Numbered from the stretch's first letter, positions 53,138 through 61,947 are shown. The stretch is DNA of 64,000 nt from Paenibacillus sp. Soil766 (GCF_001428105.1 NZ_LMSJ01000054.1:244121-308120); one strand, 5' to 3'. The notes: generated from the letters alone by a model not told the origin. Program-made: numbers and translations.

Positions 53138-54478
53138 ATGAACGATAAAATTGTAATGCCCGTTTGGACAATCGGTCTGTTCATTGTTGTTATGAATACA
53201 ACGATGTTCAACGTTTCGATCCCCAGTATCATTCAAGATCTTAGCATCACAGCAGATCTCGGATCATGGGTCATTTCCAGCTATTCCATTGGCTATGCCT
53301 TATCTACGGTCATATACAGCAGACTTTCGGATGTGGTACAGATACGCAAACTCCTCATCGTAGGTCTAGTTGTGCTTGGACTTTCTTCCATATTCGGACT
53401 GTTCGCCAGGGAGTTCCACACCCTGCTGACCGCGCGTATTCTCCAATCCACAGGCGCAGGGGTGATGTCTGGCCTTGGATTGGTTCTCGCCAGCCGCTAC
53501 ATCCCAATTGAGCGAAGAGGCTCGGCGATTGCGATGATTTCCGCAGGAAGTGCTATGGCCTTCGGCCTAGGTCCGATCGTAGGCGGCTTAATCAGCGAAT
53601 ATTGGGGCTGGAATGGGTTATTCGCGATTACTTGTTTGGTCCTCGTTATTCTTCCAATACTCTTGCGATTGCTCCCCAAGGAGCAGCCTGTGCCGTTCCG
53701 CTTCGACATGCTAGGAGCGCTATTGACAGTCGTCAATGCCGCAACCTTATTACTCGCTGTCACGCAAATTTCTGGCATGTGGCTTACCATCAGCGCCATC
53801 TCTTTCGGCATGCATGTTTGGCACCTACGGCGATCCAATAACACGTTCATTAACCCTGTATTGCTGGCGAATCCAGCATTTCGGAAGCTTGTCATGATCG
53901 GGTTCTGTATCTTGGTCTTGAACCTTGGGAATCTATTTCTGATGCCACTTGTTCTCGCCAAGGTGTTCCATCAATCCGCCATGACCATCGGTTTAACAAT
54001 TGCACCAGGAGCGATCCTCTCCGCATTCCTAACCCGCTTCGTCGGCCGCTGGATCGATCGCTTCGGCAACATGCGGTTTTTACTGATTGGACATGGGGTT
54101 TTATCCACTGTGATGGTTGTATTCTCGACGTTGCTTGGTGCTTCACCACTTGTCGTGCTAGTCGGCTATCTTTGTTTCTCGCCTGCGTTTTCCGCGACAA
54201 TCGCATCGCTAAATAATGAGACTTCACGTATACTGCCGAAGCACTTAATAGGCTCAGGCATGGGACTCATGCAGCTGATCCAGTTTTTCGGAGGATCGAT
54301 GTCGGTCGCGATATGCGGCATTCTACTTGAAATCCAGCAGAATACATCGCTCCTTCAATCGTACAAGCATGTGTATGGCTTGTTAATTGTAATTGGGATC
54401 TGTTCACTGGGATTGCTGTTGTTGTACAGACTGTCGGGGATGCGAGTAGGCATCGAGGATCGTGCAGCAGCCAAATAG
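53138..54478 (+). CDS. MFS drug-exporter-like transporter
   Basis: The 446-residue protein has 12-14 membrane helices. Helix 1 contains TMFNVSIPSIIQDL, the loop after helix 2 has YSRLSDVVQIRKLL (motif A variant), and GVMSGLGLVLASRYIPIERRGSAIAMISAGSAMAFGLGPIVGGLI (read in parts near residue 105-150) includes the antiporter motif C-like GxxxGPxxGG. This fits the DHA2-like drug/proton antiporters. Substrate unknown. It is divergent from sdpR. No regulator gene sits beside it. Confidence 0.92.
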   Translation: MNDKIVMPVWTIGLFIVVMNTTMFNVSIPSIIQDLSITADLGSWVISSYSIGYALSTVIYSRLSDVVQIRKLLIVGLVVLGLSSIFGLFAREFHTLLTARILQSTGAGVMSGLGLVLASRYIPIERRGSAIAMISAGSAMAFGLGPIVGGLISEYWGWNGLFAITCLVLVILPILLRLLPKEQPVPFRFDMLGALLTVVNAATLLLAVTQISGMWLTISAISFGMHVWHLRRSNNTFINPVLLANPAFRKLVMIGFCILVLNLGNLFLMPLVLAKVFHQSAMTIGLTIAPGAILSAFLTRFVGRWIDRFGNMRFLLIGHGVLSTVMVVFSTLLGASPLVVLVGYLCFSPAFSATIASLNNETSRILPKHLIGSGMGLMQLIQFFGGSMSVAICGILLEIQQNTSLLQSYKHVYGLLIVIGICSLGLLLLYRLSGMRVGIEDRAAAK

Positions 54479-54590
54479 CGGGGGGAATCATGTTCCGTAC
54501 ACAGAAAAACTTCTGTACAAGTCCTTCGAGGATAGGCGACTGATGTTTCTATTAGTTTCCATCTAGTGATTGAAATAATCAAACAAGGAA

Positions 54591-55085
54591 GTGACATCTG
54601 ATGTGGAACAACTTTCATCTTCACCTGATTCCTCTAGCAATCAAGGCCCGCCATTCCTCAGTCTGACCGATACAAGGACTTTGTTTGGGGCTACCACAAG
54701 CGTTAACATAGGCTATAATAATAGCAAAGTTGTCACATTAAGTACCCAGCTATATAAAATTGGTAATTTACAATTACCACCTACTGCTGTGGATCATCAT
54801 TTGCATATATCAGGTCTTATCTATGAAAATCGTTATGTGGATTACAATAGCATTGCCCCAGCCTTTCAAATCACAGTGAAGAACCGATAGGCCAATGAAG
54901 CATCCATACCTGAACAAGTTGCCGCGATAAAATTGCTTTATAATTTGAGTGATAGTAGTAGGCTCTATGACATTTCAATAGATCAACCTCTTAAGTCAGG
55001 ATTGCATCAGTTAACCATTAGTTTCCAAGTTGGCGAACGAATAGTCTTGCAGCGGGACTGGGATATCATGAATACGGCGAAATAG
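54591..55085 (+). pseudogene. Unidentified gene interrupted by an in-frame amber stop
   Basis: Reading from a GTG at 54591 (or 54603) gives 99 residues up to TAG at 54888-54890. The same frame then continues for 64 more sense codons to TAG at 55083-55085 with equally protein-like content (ANEASIPEQVAAIKLLYN, then SGLHQLTISFQVGERIV). The predicted product is mostly beta-strand and I do not recognise it. One substitution (e.g. CAG or AAG to TAG) would explain the break. A large palindromic terminator follows the second stop, not the first, which supports one ancestral gene. Confidence 0.65.
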
Positions 55086-55091
55086 CCGGAT

Positions 55092-55133
55092 GTACAAGAA
55101 AGCAGGTTGCCGAGGCAACCTGCTTTCTTGTAC
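55092..55133. terminator. 42-base perfect palindromic terminator between convergent genes
   Basis: Two perfect 20-base complementary arms (from GTACAAGAAAGC... to ...GCTTTCTTGTAC) flank a GA loop. It lies between the interrupted gene and the GNAT gene and can act in both directions, although the T run is short. Confidence 0.8.
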
Positions 55134-55139
55134 CTACAA

Positions 55140-55682
55140 TTAACCTTGCCTCCACTCTCGCTTCAGCATGCCATATACAATGAGGTCAATGTAATGATCG
55201 TTCAGCCATGCGGCATCCCGAATCTGACCTTCACTCGTAAACCCGAATTTCTCCGGAATGGCTCGGCTTTTGAAATTGGTATCTCCGCATCTGATTTCAA
55301 CTCGGTTTAGGCCAAGTTCATTAAAAGAATAATCAATCATCCATTGGCATGCTCGTGTCATGATCCCATGTCCTTGAAAGTCTTCCCCTAACCAGTAACC
55401 CAGACTGGCGAAATGATTAGCCCAATTAATCGGGTGAAATCCGATGCAGCCTGCCAATTCACCTTTAAACCAAATGCCGGCATTGAAGCCATTGTTGGAT
55501 GCCTCTTGCGTCTGACAGTGCTGAATAAAAGCTCTTGAATGATCGCTATTCTGCGTGGCGTCCACCCAAGGCAACCATTCTCTCAGGTAATCTCTACAGC
55601 TGTCGGTTAGTTCAAAAAGAGCCTCGGCATCCTTGGGCTCAAACGATTTCAGTGTAAGCTCAGCGTCCAGTTCAATTCGCAT
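55140..55682 (-). CDS. GNAT acetyltransferase (RimJ/RimL-like)
   Basis: The 180-residue protein has the RimJ/RimL arrangement: LTLKSFEPKDAEALFELTD near residue 10, WLPWVDATQNSDHSRAFIQ near 35, AGCIGFHPINWANHFASLGYWLGEDFQGHGIMTRAC (quoted in parts; acetyl-CoA loop QGHGIM) and LNRVEIRCGDTNFKSRAIPEKFGF. It may acetylate a ribosomal protein N-terminus or a small amine. The start is 55682 with GGGGAGGAAA upstream; the in-frame start at 55736 overlaps the next gene. Confidence 0.92.
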   Translation of the reverse strand: MRIELDAELTLKSFEPKDAEALFELTDSCRDYLREWLPWVDATQNSDHSRAFIQHCQTQEASNNGFNAGIWFKGELAGCIGFHPINWANHFASLGYWLGEDFQGHGIMTRACQWMIDYSFNELGLNRVEIRCGDTNFKSRAIPEKFGFTSEGQIRDAAWLNDHYIDLIVYGMLKREWRQG

Positions 55683-55707
55683 AATTTCCTCCCCTCTAGG
55701 TGATTTT

Positions 55708-56835
55708 TCAAGTCGTTCCCTTCGCATAAACAGCAAAAAATAACATCATTTCTCCGATGATAACGTAATTCGGCATTTCAAACATCAGATCCAACCCAAG
55801 AAATACAGCTAGTAACCCTAGAAATACAGCTAAATGCCCTATCTTCAACCGTTGATGTGCATGCCTATATTTGTGGAAAACCAGTGATGTCGAGAAAAAG
55901 TAGAGGAGCACGGAGCCGAAAATAAAGCTTATCATAAACCCATAATTCAACTGTTCCAAGAATAGCAGCTGGATCGATGCGGCCATCATACATAAGGATA
56001 AATAGATGAATAAATGGCCATAGATGATGGTCTGTCCTGCCGTTTCTAGGTCTTTATTCACTTTCTTCTCGACGTTCTCGAAATATTGCCACCACATCGC
56101 AATGATGAGCAGGAATGTGATCGATGCAAAAAGTATGGATCGCCATGTCCAATCACTCGACTGTAGGACAGTCAATATGCTTATAACCGATTCTCCGAGC
56201 AGAATCAGCGTAAATAGTGAGAAACGCTCTAATAAATGATGCGTATTAATGGGGCTTTTCACTAAGTATTTCCGACCCAATAAAGGGAGCAAAATATCCA
56301 CCATAATTCCCGCATACAACACCGCGTATCGAATCCATGAGTCAAAAAACAGAGAAAGTGCCGATATGACCAGTCCGATCCAAAAACGGCTGCCTAAATA
56401 ACGTGCAGTAGTCCGTCGATGATCTTCTTCTTTTTTATGTACAGCTAGGTATTGAATGGCTGTCATCGCTCGCAAACCTAAGTAGCCGATGAGAAAGGGC
56501 ACAAAATACTGATCAAAATCGACCGACAGGCTGGCCGTCATAATTAACACGAAAAATAATTGCAGAATAAGAAAAACGCGATGCGAGGTACTGTCCCGCC
56601 CAAACCGATTAACAAAAACGGACTGCCCCACCCAAGCCCACCATATCGGAACAAAGATCAGAACGAATTTGCTTAAATACTCAAGAGGGATGGTGCCATG
56701 ATGCACATGCAGCAAGACATGGCTCGCTTTGGAAACCGCTGCTACAAAGAGCAGGTCGTAGAATAGCTCAAGCCAGGTTACTTTTTTCTCAACCATTGCT
56801 TTGATGTGATGCAGCCCTGGTGTGTGATTGTTCAT
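55708..56835 (-). CDS. ltrA: Low temperature requirement protein A (LtrA) family membrane protein
   Basis: The 375-residue protein has about ten helices and the LtrA pattern: KKVTWLELFYDLLFVAAVSK near residue 15, IWWAWVGQSVFVNRFG near 62, and HHLLERFSLFTLILLGESVISI near 200. The family is named from a Listeria mutant unable to grow in the cold; the biochemical role is unknown. It is upstream of the GNAT gene, with 25 bases between, so they may be co-transcribed. Confidence 0.9.
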   Translation of the reverse strand: MNNHTPGLHHIKAMVEKKVTWLELFYDLLFVAAVSKASHVLLHVHHGTIPLEYLSKFVLIFVPIWWAWVGQSVFVNRFGRDSTSHRVFLILQLFFVLIMTASLSVDFDQYFVPFLIGYLGLRAMTAIQYLAVHKKEEDHRRTTARYLGSRFWIGLVISALSLFFDSWIRYAVLYAGIMVDILLPLLGRKYLVKSPINTHHLLERFSLFTLILLGESVISILTVLQSSDWTWRSILFASITFLLIIAMWWQYFENVEKKVNKDLETAGQTIIYGHLFIYLSLCMMAASIQLLFLEQLNYGFMISFIFGSVLLYFFSTSLVFHKYRHAHQRLKIGHLAVFLGLLAVFLGLDLMFEMPNYVIIGEMMLFFAVYAKGTT

Positions 56836-56943
56836 TGTTGGGCTCCTTTGTTATAGTTGTTATTTAAATTTCTGCCGATATCATGTTATTCGAGATCCAA
56901 CTCGATAATCCTGTAGTATCCGTCGTTAGATAGCTTATTGAAA

Positions 56944-56973
56944 AAAAGCCGCACCCCTTAGAGGACGCAGCTT
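56944..56973 (-). terminator. Terminator of a small minus-strand unit
   Basis: AAGCTGCGTCC and GGGTGCGGCTT form an 11-bp stem (several G-T pairs) followed by seven T on the minus strand. It ends the unit that holds the small open frame at 56986. Confidence 0.75.
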
Positions 56974-56985
56974 CGTACCACAACT

Positions 56986-57063
56986 TTATTTAAATACAGG
57001 AATTTCCTCTGCATAAACTTCATTTGGTCTGCCGCTTGTATAGGTAACCTTACGGTCAATCAT
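56986..57063 (-). CDS. Possible small protein of 25 residues
   Basis: The frame MIDRKVTYTSGRPNEVYAEE plus IPVFK ends at TAA (56986) directly before a terminator. The same frame is open back to a GTG at 57105. GGGAGGAG lies 18 bases upstream of the ATG at 57063 and is better placed for an out-of-frame ATG at 57074, which gives only MDIV; one missing base would join it to this frame as MDNGYCMIDRK. So either the gene begins at 57063 or the locus carries an indel. It lies just after the GHKL ATPase gene. No family recognised. Confidence 0.4.
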   Translation of the reverse strand: MIDRKVTYTSGRPNEVYAEEIPVFK

Positions 57064-57115
57064 ACAATATCCATTGTCGCGCTCCTCCCAACTACTTGTC
57101 TCCACTCATTATACC

Positions 57116-58315
57116 TTATAGGGCCTCCATCAACCATTGTCGTTCCTCTGCCCCTACGGCGTGGATCAGGTGCGCAAGCACTTTCTTCTGTTCCGGATTT
57201 AATCGCGCAAATACCTTGGGCTCCGCATGGCACAACGCACGAATCGCAGCTTCAAGCTCCTCCCGGCGGTTAGCCGCCTCAGGATCACCTGTGAACGTCG
57301 GAAACGCCTTCGCTTCTGCAAATTCCTTGATGACAGCATCGGATAATTTCCGCAGATACGGCTTCCTTTTCTCACTAATGAACGTGCCCAGCTCATCCAG
57401 CAGATATTGAAAAGCGTCACTTTTGCGGCTCGCACCGAATATAAACGACTGCTGACCGCTCAGGTCTTCATGACTAAAATCAAACTGATCAAATAGTTTA
57501 CTCTGAATGTAGACACTATGATAAAAGGAATCCCCTTTATTGTTAAACGTTGTGGGCTGTTTATGCTGCTCTTTCATCTTCGAGTCGATAAAATACAGCT
57601 TCGAATATTCGTGATTCATGCGATCTTCCCAACGAATATAGGTAATTCGAAATTTCGTCTGCGACATCGGATGCACAGATAGGAAGGTTTCCTTTTCCGC
57701 GATCAAGCTAGTGTAATCCAATGGCTCACCATCAATACGAATCGTATACGGCTTGTCCGCATGCAGTTCCAAAAACCAACCGAATTCTCTGCTCAAAAAT
57801 GCCAGAAAATCCTCAACCACGAACTCCTTAATGATGTTCGTAAACGTGACGGTTGTCCCTCTATCCTTATCTGTTAGATCAGGCTTAGTCACTTCATAGG
57901 CATCCAATCGCTTCGCTTGAATATGAATCTTATACGTATTTTTGAGCAGGAGACCATCCTCGTACGTGGTTTGCCAGGTAGCCTCGGAAGCAAAACGGTG
58001 AAATGTTAAGCGACCTATCCCATTTTTACCGTGCATAGCCGAGGTTGTTCTCCCCCGTTTATCCGGATCCACAGCTTTCTCCGATTCATAAAAAGGCGTA
58101 AACTTTCCCTCTAAATCCTTCAGCTTAATGCCATAGCCATTGTCTGCAATCACGATTTGATCCACGCCGTCTAGTATGTTTTTATGAAGGGTTATGTCTA
58201 CCGCCGTAGCCTCAGCGTCGAAACCATTCCATATGTATTCGGCAATAGCTTGCAAATAATCAAACTTACGAAGCGCTTTTTCGATACCTTTTGAGGATAT
58301 TTTTATGTTGTTCAT
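57116..58315 (-). CDS. GHKL (Hsp90/MutL-like) ATPase protein
   Basis: The 399-residue protein has a GHKL nucleotide-binding domain at the N-terminus: Glu26 and Asn30 in AEYIWNGFDAEA (N box), IVIADNGYGI (G1), and HGKNGIGRLTF near residue 97 (G2). A second domain (about 180-300) contains TKFRITYIRWEDR, and the C-terminal 100 residues are helical and charged. It lacks a histidine-kinase phosphoacceptor and MutL C-terminal parts. Similar stand-alone ATPases occur in DNA-repair, chromatin-like and phage-defence contexts; no such role is proven. The start at 58315 has AAAGGG nine bases upstream. Confidence 0.82.
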   Translation of the reverse strand: MNNIKISSKGIEKALRKFDYLQAIAEYIWNGFDAEATAVDITLHKNILDGVDQIVIADNGYGIKLKDLEGKFTPFYESEKAVDPDKRGRTTSAMHGKNGIGRLTFHRFASEATWQTTYEDGLLLKNTYKIHIQAKRLDAYEVTKPDLTDKDRGTTVTFTNIIKEFVVEDFLAFLSREFGWFLELHADKPYTIRIDGEPLDYTSLIAEKETFLSVHPMSQTKFRITYIRWEDRMNHEYSKLYFIDSKMKEQHKQPTTFNNKGDSFYHSVYIQSKLFDQFDFSHEDLSGQQSFIFGASRKSDAFQYLLDELGTFISEKRKPYLRKLSDAVIKEFAEAKAFPTFTGDPEAANRREELEAAIRALCHAEPKVFARLNPEQKKVLAHLIHAVGAEERQWLMEAL

Positions 58316-58449
58316 GGCGATCAACCCTTTCTTCATATAATCTGCCTGTACGTATACACTTATCATATTGCAAAAAGCTCATTTCGTATGTCGATTGATG
58401 TACGCTCAGGGCAAGTCTTTTTCGACAAAAAAAACTGACCCCTAAGGTG

Positions 58450-58875
58450 TCAGCTTCCATACTTCAATTCGGCTATCGCTTTTTTGTACTTATCGATTCT
58501 TTCATAGTCTTGTCGGGTAGGCTGTTCAATTCGACCAAGGTCACAATTATCTTCTAAGTCTAAGAGCTTCACAATCGATGCTAATGGATTTACTTTGATC
58601 CTCTTAATAAATCCCTCATACGACTCATCAGGCCTTCTAGTAAGGCAATCTAGCGCTTCCAGGATAGGTACACTAAAGCCTTCTTTTTTCAAATCAAAGA
58701 GGGTAAAACTCGAATCCTCCACGACATCATGTAAGACAGCAACTATGGATTCTTCCGAAGATTTCGCCCTGCTAGCTAAACGAATCGGGTGCAAAATGTA
58801 GGGGCTTCCCCCTTTGTCTACCTGACCATCATGGGCCTTTGCTGCGATTAAAATGGCTTTCGTTAATGTGCTCAT
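58450..58875 (-). CDS. HD-domain hydrolase (RelA/SpoT or MESH1-like)
   Basis: The 141-residue protein resembles the (p)ppGpp hydrolase HD domain: ILIAAKAHDGQVDKGGSPYILHPIRLA (residues 7-33), VAVLHDVVEDSSFTLFDLK near 45 with the HD pair, and VKLLDLEDNCDLGRIEQP near 100. It has no synthetase domain. It could remove pyrophosphate from (p)ppGpp or a related nucleotide. The start at 58875 (MSTLTKAI) has AGAGGG nine bases upstream. It precedes the GHKL gene by 134 bases on the same strand. Confidence 0.87.
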   Translation of the reverse strand: MSTLTKAILIAAKAHDGQVDKGGSPYILHPIRLASRAKSSEESIVAVLHDVVEDSSFTLFDLKKEGFSVPILEALDCLTRRPDESYEGFIKRIKVNPLASIVKLLDLEDNCDLGRIEQPTRQDYERIDKYKKAIAELKYGS

Positions 58876-59002
58876 CGATGTCACCCTCTCACCTTCTTCG
58901 TGAAAATAGCTTTTTCACCAGTTATAGCATAAGTCCCTGTTTTTGCATACGGGTGCCGCATTGTATAATGTATAAATAATACCAAAACAAGGAGAACCAT
59001 TT

Positions 59003-59875
59003 ATGCTAGAGAATAACAACTTTTCAGAAGTTACAACGGCTGGTAAACGCCTACATATGCAAGGAGATTGCGAGAATTGCTTTGGTTTATGTTGTGTTGC
59101 GCTGCCCTACGCAGCTTCAACGGATTTTGCTAACCATAAGGATGCTGGACAACCCTGTACGAACCTGCAAGCCGACTTTCGTTGTGGCGTACACACCCAG
59201 CTTCGACAGATTGGCTTTCGAGGCTGTACCGTGTATGACTGCTTCGGCGCGGGACAGAAGGTTTCGCAGCACACTTTCGGAGGTACGGATTGGCGGAAAG
59301 CGCCTGACACCGCGCAGCAAATGTTTGAGGTATTTCCGCTGATGCGCCAGCTTCATGAGCTGCTCTGGTATTTGACGGAAGCTTTACAATGGCCATCAAC
59401 TGAGGAGATTCATGGGGAGCTAAGCGCTTTGCTCGCTGAAACCGAACGCCTCACGAACCTCGATCCCGACAGCCTGGCCAACTTGGACGTTGCCGCACAT
59501 CGCGCTGCCGTAAATGCTCATCTTCTTCAAACCAGCGAACGTGTGCGCGAAGAGGCGCTTCAAGCACTTCCAACCACCAAAGGACGCCGTAAAACTTATG
59601 GGAGAGGCGCCGATCTGATTGGTGCTAATTTGAAAGGTGCTGATCTCCGGGCCAGCAATCTACGAGGAGCCTATTTAATAGCAGCTGATCTACGAGGTGC
59701 CGACCTGCGGAAAGCAGATCTGATCGGAGCCGATTTCAGAGACGCCGACCTTCGTGGGGCAGATTTGAGTGATAGCCTGTTTCTTACTCAGTTTCAAGTG
59801 AATGCCGCCAAAGGGGATAGGCACACGAAGTTACCTGCGCACTTAACACACCCTGCACATTTCAGTAGCGAGTAG
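59003..59875 (+). CDS. Pentapeptide-repeat protein with Cys-rich N-terminus
   Basis: The 290-residue protein has a Cys-rich head, QGDCENCFGLCCVALP (residues 20-35) plus further cysteines at DFRCGVH, FRGCTVYDCFG, likely a metal site. A helical middle follows (100-195). Residues 205-265 hold about 12 pentapeptide repeats of A(D/N)LxG type (GADLIGANLKGADLRASNLR), which fold into a square beta-helix. Some pentapeptide proteins mimic DNA and protect gyrase from quinolones, but most members have unknown roles. GGAGAA precedes the ATG. Confidence 0.9.
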   Translation: MLENNNFSEVTTAGKRLHMQGDCENCFGLCCVALPYAASTDFANHKDAGQPCTNLQADFRCGVHTQLRQIGFRGCTVYDCFGAGQKVSQHTFGGTDWRKAPDTAQQMFEVFPLMRQLHELLWYLTEALQWPSTEEIHGELSALLAETERLTNLDPDSLANLDVAAHRAAVNAHLLQTSERVREEALQALPTTKGRRKTYGRGADLIGANLKGADLRASNLRGAYLIAADLRGADLRKADLIGADFRDADLRGADLSDSLFLTQFQVNAAKGDRHTKLPAHLTHPAHFSSE

Positions 59876-59973
59876 CCTTCTGGCAGACAAATAGTCCGAT
59901 TTATCCGAAATAAAACGAGAACTTCTAGTGAAAAAGTAAGATCGACTAATAGATGTGGTGGCGCCATCCGACC

Positions 59974-60232
59974 TAGAGGTCCTTGACCATTCGCCATACA
60001 GCGTTAGGTTGGTCTTCTTCTTTTTCTAGGAGGCGAAAGCCACATTTTTCGTACAAATGAAGCGCAGGCAAATTCGTTGGAGCCACACGTAAATGATACG
60101 ATTTCACAGCATATTTCTCAAAGAAACCTTCTGCATACATCACTAATCGTCGACCGTATCCACGTAGGAATCTTTCCGAAAAGCTATAATCGTTGCTCGA
60201 TCCTTCTCCACATCTATCGGTCTAAACTCCAT
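59974..60232 (-). pseudogene. GNAT acetyltransferase gene with internal deletion
   Basis: The minus strand has GGGAGG and an ATG at 60232 giving MEFRPIDVEKDRATIIAFRK, a GNAT N-terminus, which hits a stop after about 29 codons. In another frame starting about 75 bases in, the C-terminal half of a GNAT enzyme is intact: RGYGRRLVMYAEGFF (acetyl-CoA loop), VAPTNLPALHLYEKCGF, ending VWRMVKDL at TAG (59974). About 60-70 middle residues are missing and the frame is shifted. This explains most of the 490-base gap after the pentapeptide gene. Confidence 0.8.
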
Positions 60233-60365
60233 AGGTGTCGCCTCCCACATGGCATTTTAATCCCTAATTTTAAGCTGGCTTTCAGCATTTATTCGCTATT
60301 CTTTCATAATAACATCGTACAATGACAACGTGGACAAACAAAAAATAGGAGTGATACATACACGT

Positions 60366-61091
60366 ATGAGTATGAAAAAACTAGCAGGCATATGCATCTT
60401 GATCCCCATTCTTCTAGCAGGATGCGGGAATCAATCAGACACTCAAAGCGCAGCAACTGGCACCTCTCAACCTGTACAGCAAACGGAGAAGGCGGCAGGT
60501 AATAGCCAAGAGAATAACCAACAAAATCGCCCTGCGATGAATTCTGCACAGAGACAGCTTTTCAGTACGTTCCAAATGCTCAGCATGATGGATAAATCGG
60601 ATGGTTTGACCATTACGAAGGAGCAAGCGCAAGCCATGCTGCCTGTCGCTCAGGAAATCGTCACGAAGAATGAACTCAGCGATGATAATAAAACGAAGCT
60701 GCTGGCAAATTTAACTGATGCTCAGAAGTCCTTCCTAACCGATTCAGAAACACGCATGAGTAATCGCGGTAATGGCGGCAACGGCGGTCCAAACGGACAA
60801 GGCAATGCTGGGCAAAATGGCCAGGGATCAGGCAATCGAACTGGTGGTTCCAGCGATGCAGCTAAATCTCCTGCGCCAGATGCTTCAGCTACCCCTAAAG
60901 CGGGCGCAGCAGATGGGACAGGAAGTGGCCAACAAGCTGGCGGCCAAAAACCGAATGGTGCTGGTGGTGGCGGAAATGCTGGAGGAGGCCTAAATGGCGG
61001 AGGCTTCGGTGGAGGCAATCGCCCTGCAGGCGGACAAATGGGAGATGTGGGTAAGCAGTTCATTGAATTGCTGCAAAACAAGGTGAAATAA
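60366..61091 (+). CDS. Low-complexity lipoprotein of unknown function
   Basis: The 241-residue protein has a lipoprotein signal (IPILLAGCGNQ, Cys near residue 20). Residues 30-130 are mixed, with LTITKEQAQAMLPVAQEIVTK and NLTDAQKSFLTDSETRM, an all-helical segment. Residues 135-235 are Gly/Asn/Gln/Ala-rich, probably disordered. It ends in FIELLQNKVK. Similar lipoproteins occur in Paenibacillus; no function is known to me. AGGAG lies 12-14 bases before the chosen ATG (60366); a second ATG follows two codons later. Confidence 0.8.
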   Translation: MSMKKLAGICILIPILLAGCGNQSDTQSAATGTSQPVQQTEKAAGNSQENNQQNRPAMNSAQRQLFSTFQMLSMMDKSDGLTITKEQAQAMLPVAQEIVTKNELSDDNKTKLLANLTDAQKSFLTDSETRMSNRGNGGNGGPNGQGNAGQNGQGSGNRTGGSSDAAKSPAPDASATPKAGAADGTGSGQQAGGQKPNGAGGGGNAGGGLNGGGFGGGNRPAGGQMGDVGKQFIELLQNKVK

Positions 61092-61309
61092 GTCGAAATA
61101 TTTCCTAGGAAATCAAAATAAACGGCTAGTATAGAGCGGAAATAGCGGCACATCAACTAGATTTCCTTAGTTCCGTTACAAGGGAATGAGCGTTTAGGGA
61201 ATTGGGTTCTCATACATTTTTATCTCTATCATCTATCAACCCATGCAATTCTATCTGTCGAGCATAGAATAGTTGGCAAGTAGTGCATATACCGATAGGA
61301 GATGGCGAG

Positions 61310-61888
61310 ATGACTAATAAACGACGTATCGCAGGAAAACCGAGTAGAATTGTTCGACTTCCAAGAAGCGCAGGCATCCCAAAAGTGAAAGCTATGCTGC
61401 TATACCATGCTCAACTGAAGAAGCACAGCAAACTAGGAGCAGGCCGCTTATTTCCGAACCAAAGAACAATCTCAATTGGTACAGATAACTCTTGGTTCAA
61501 CGCTCAGGAAATTCCGCGTAACCCAGGATGGATACCAGTGACCAACGCTAACTATGTTTGGTTCTCTGGCAACCTGAACAGTGAGAATGCGGTCATTTCG
61601 ACACGCTTCTCGCTCTCGCAACGAAGATCTATTCTGAGCGCTTCACTTTTCTTATCCGTTGATAACTTCGCGGTTGTCATCATCAACGGTGTACCCGTGG
61701 TCTATGACGCGCCACAGAACACCCCTTCTTTCTACAACACTGGACGCAGCTTCAATATAAGACGATTTTTACGACGCGGCCGTAATGATATCGTCATCAT
61801 CGCCTTCAACTTTGGCGGACCACGCAGTGATAGCAATCCTGCTGGTGTAGCAGCAAGACTGGACATTCGACTCAGCTCACTTCTGTAA
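61310..61888 (+). CDS. Unknown protein with predicted beta-sandwich fold
   Basis: I do not recognise this 192-residue protein. It has a basic N-terminus (TNKRRIAGKPSRIVRLPRS) and an otherwise beta-rich body with DNFAVVIINGVPVVYDAP and FNIRRFLRRGRNDIVIIAFNFGG, the latter like a galactose-binding-type or PA14-adjacent jelly-roll edge. No signal peptide is visible. AGGAGATGG stands eight bases before the ATG. It may coat or bind a surface glycan or spore structure; this is only inference. Confidence 0.75.
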   Translation: MTNKRRIAGKPSRIVRLPRSAGIPKVKAMLLYHAQLKKHSKLGAGRLFPNQRTISIGTDNSWFNAQEIPRNPGWIPVTNANYVWFSGNLNSENAVISTRFSLSQRRSILSASLFLSVDNFAVVIINGVPVVYDAPQNTPSFYNTGRSFNIRRFLRRGRNDIVIIAFNFGGPRSDSNPAGVAARLDIRLSSLL

Positions 61889-61903
61889 ATTCATGTAAAT
61901 AAG

Positions 61904-61947
61904 AAAAAGACCTCCAAACCACAATCTGTTGGTTTGGAGGTCTTTTT
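61904..61947. terminator. Bidirectional terminator at 61.9 kb
   Basis: AAAAAGACCTCCAAACC and its exact complement form a 17-bp stem around a 10-base loop, between the convergent genes at 61310 and 61959. Confidence 0.92.
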
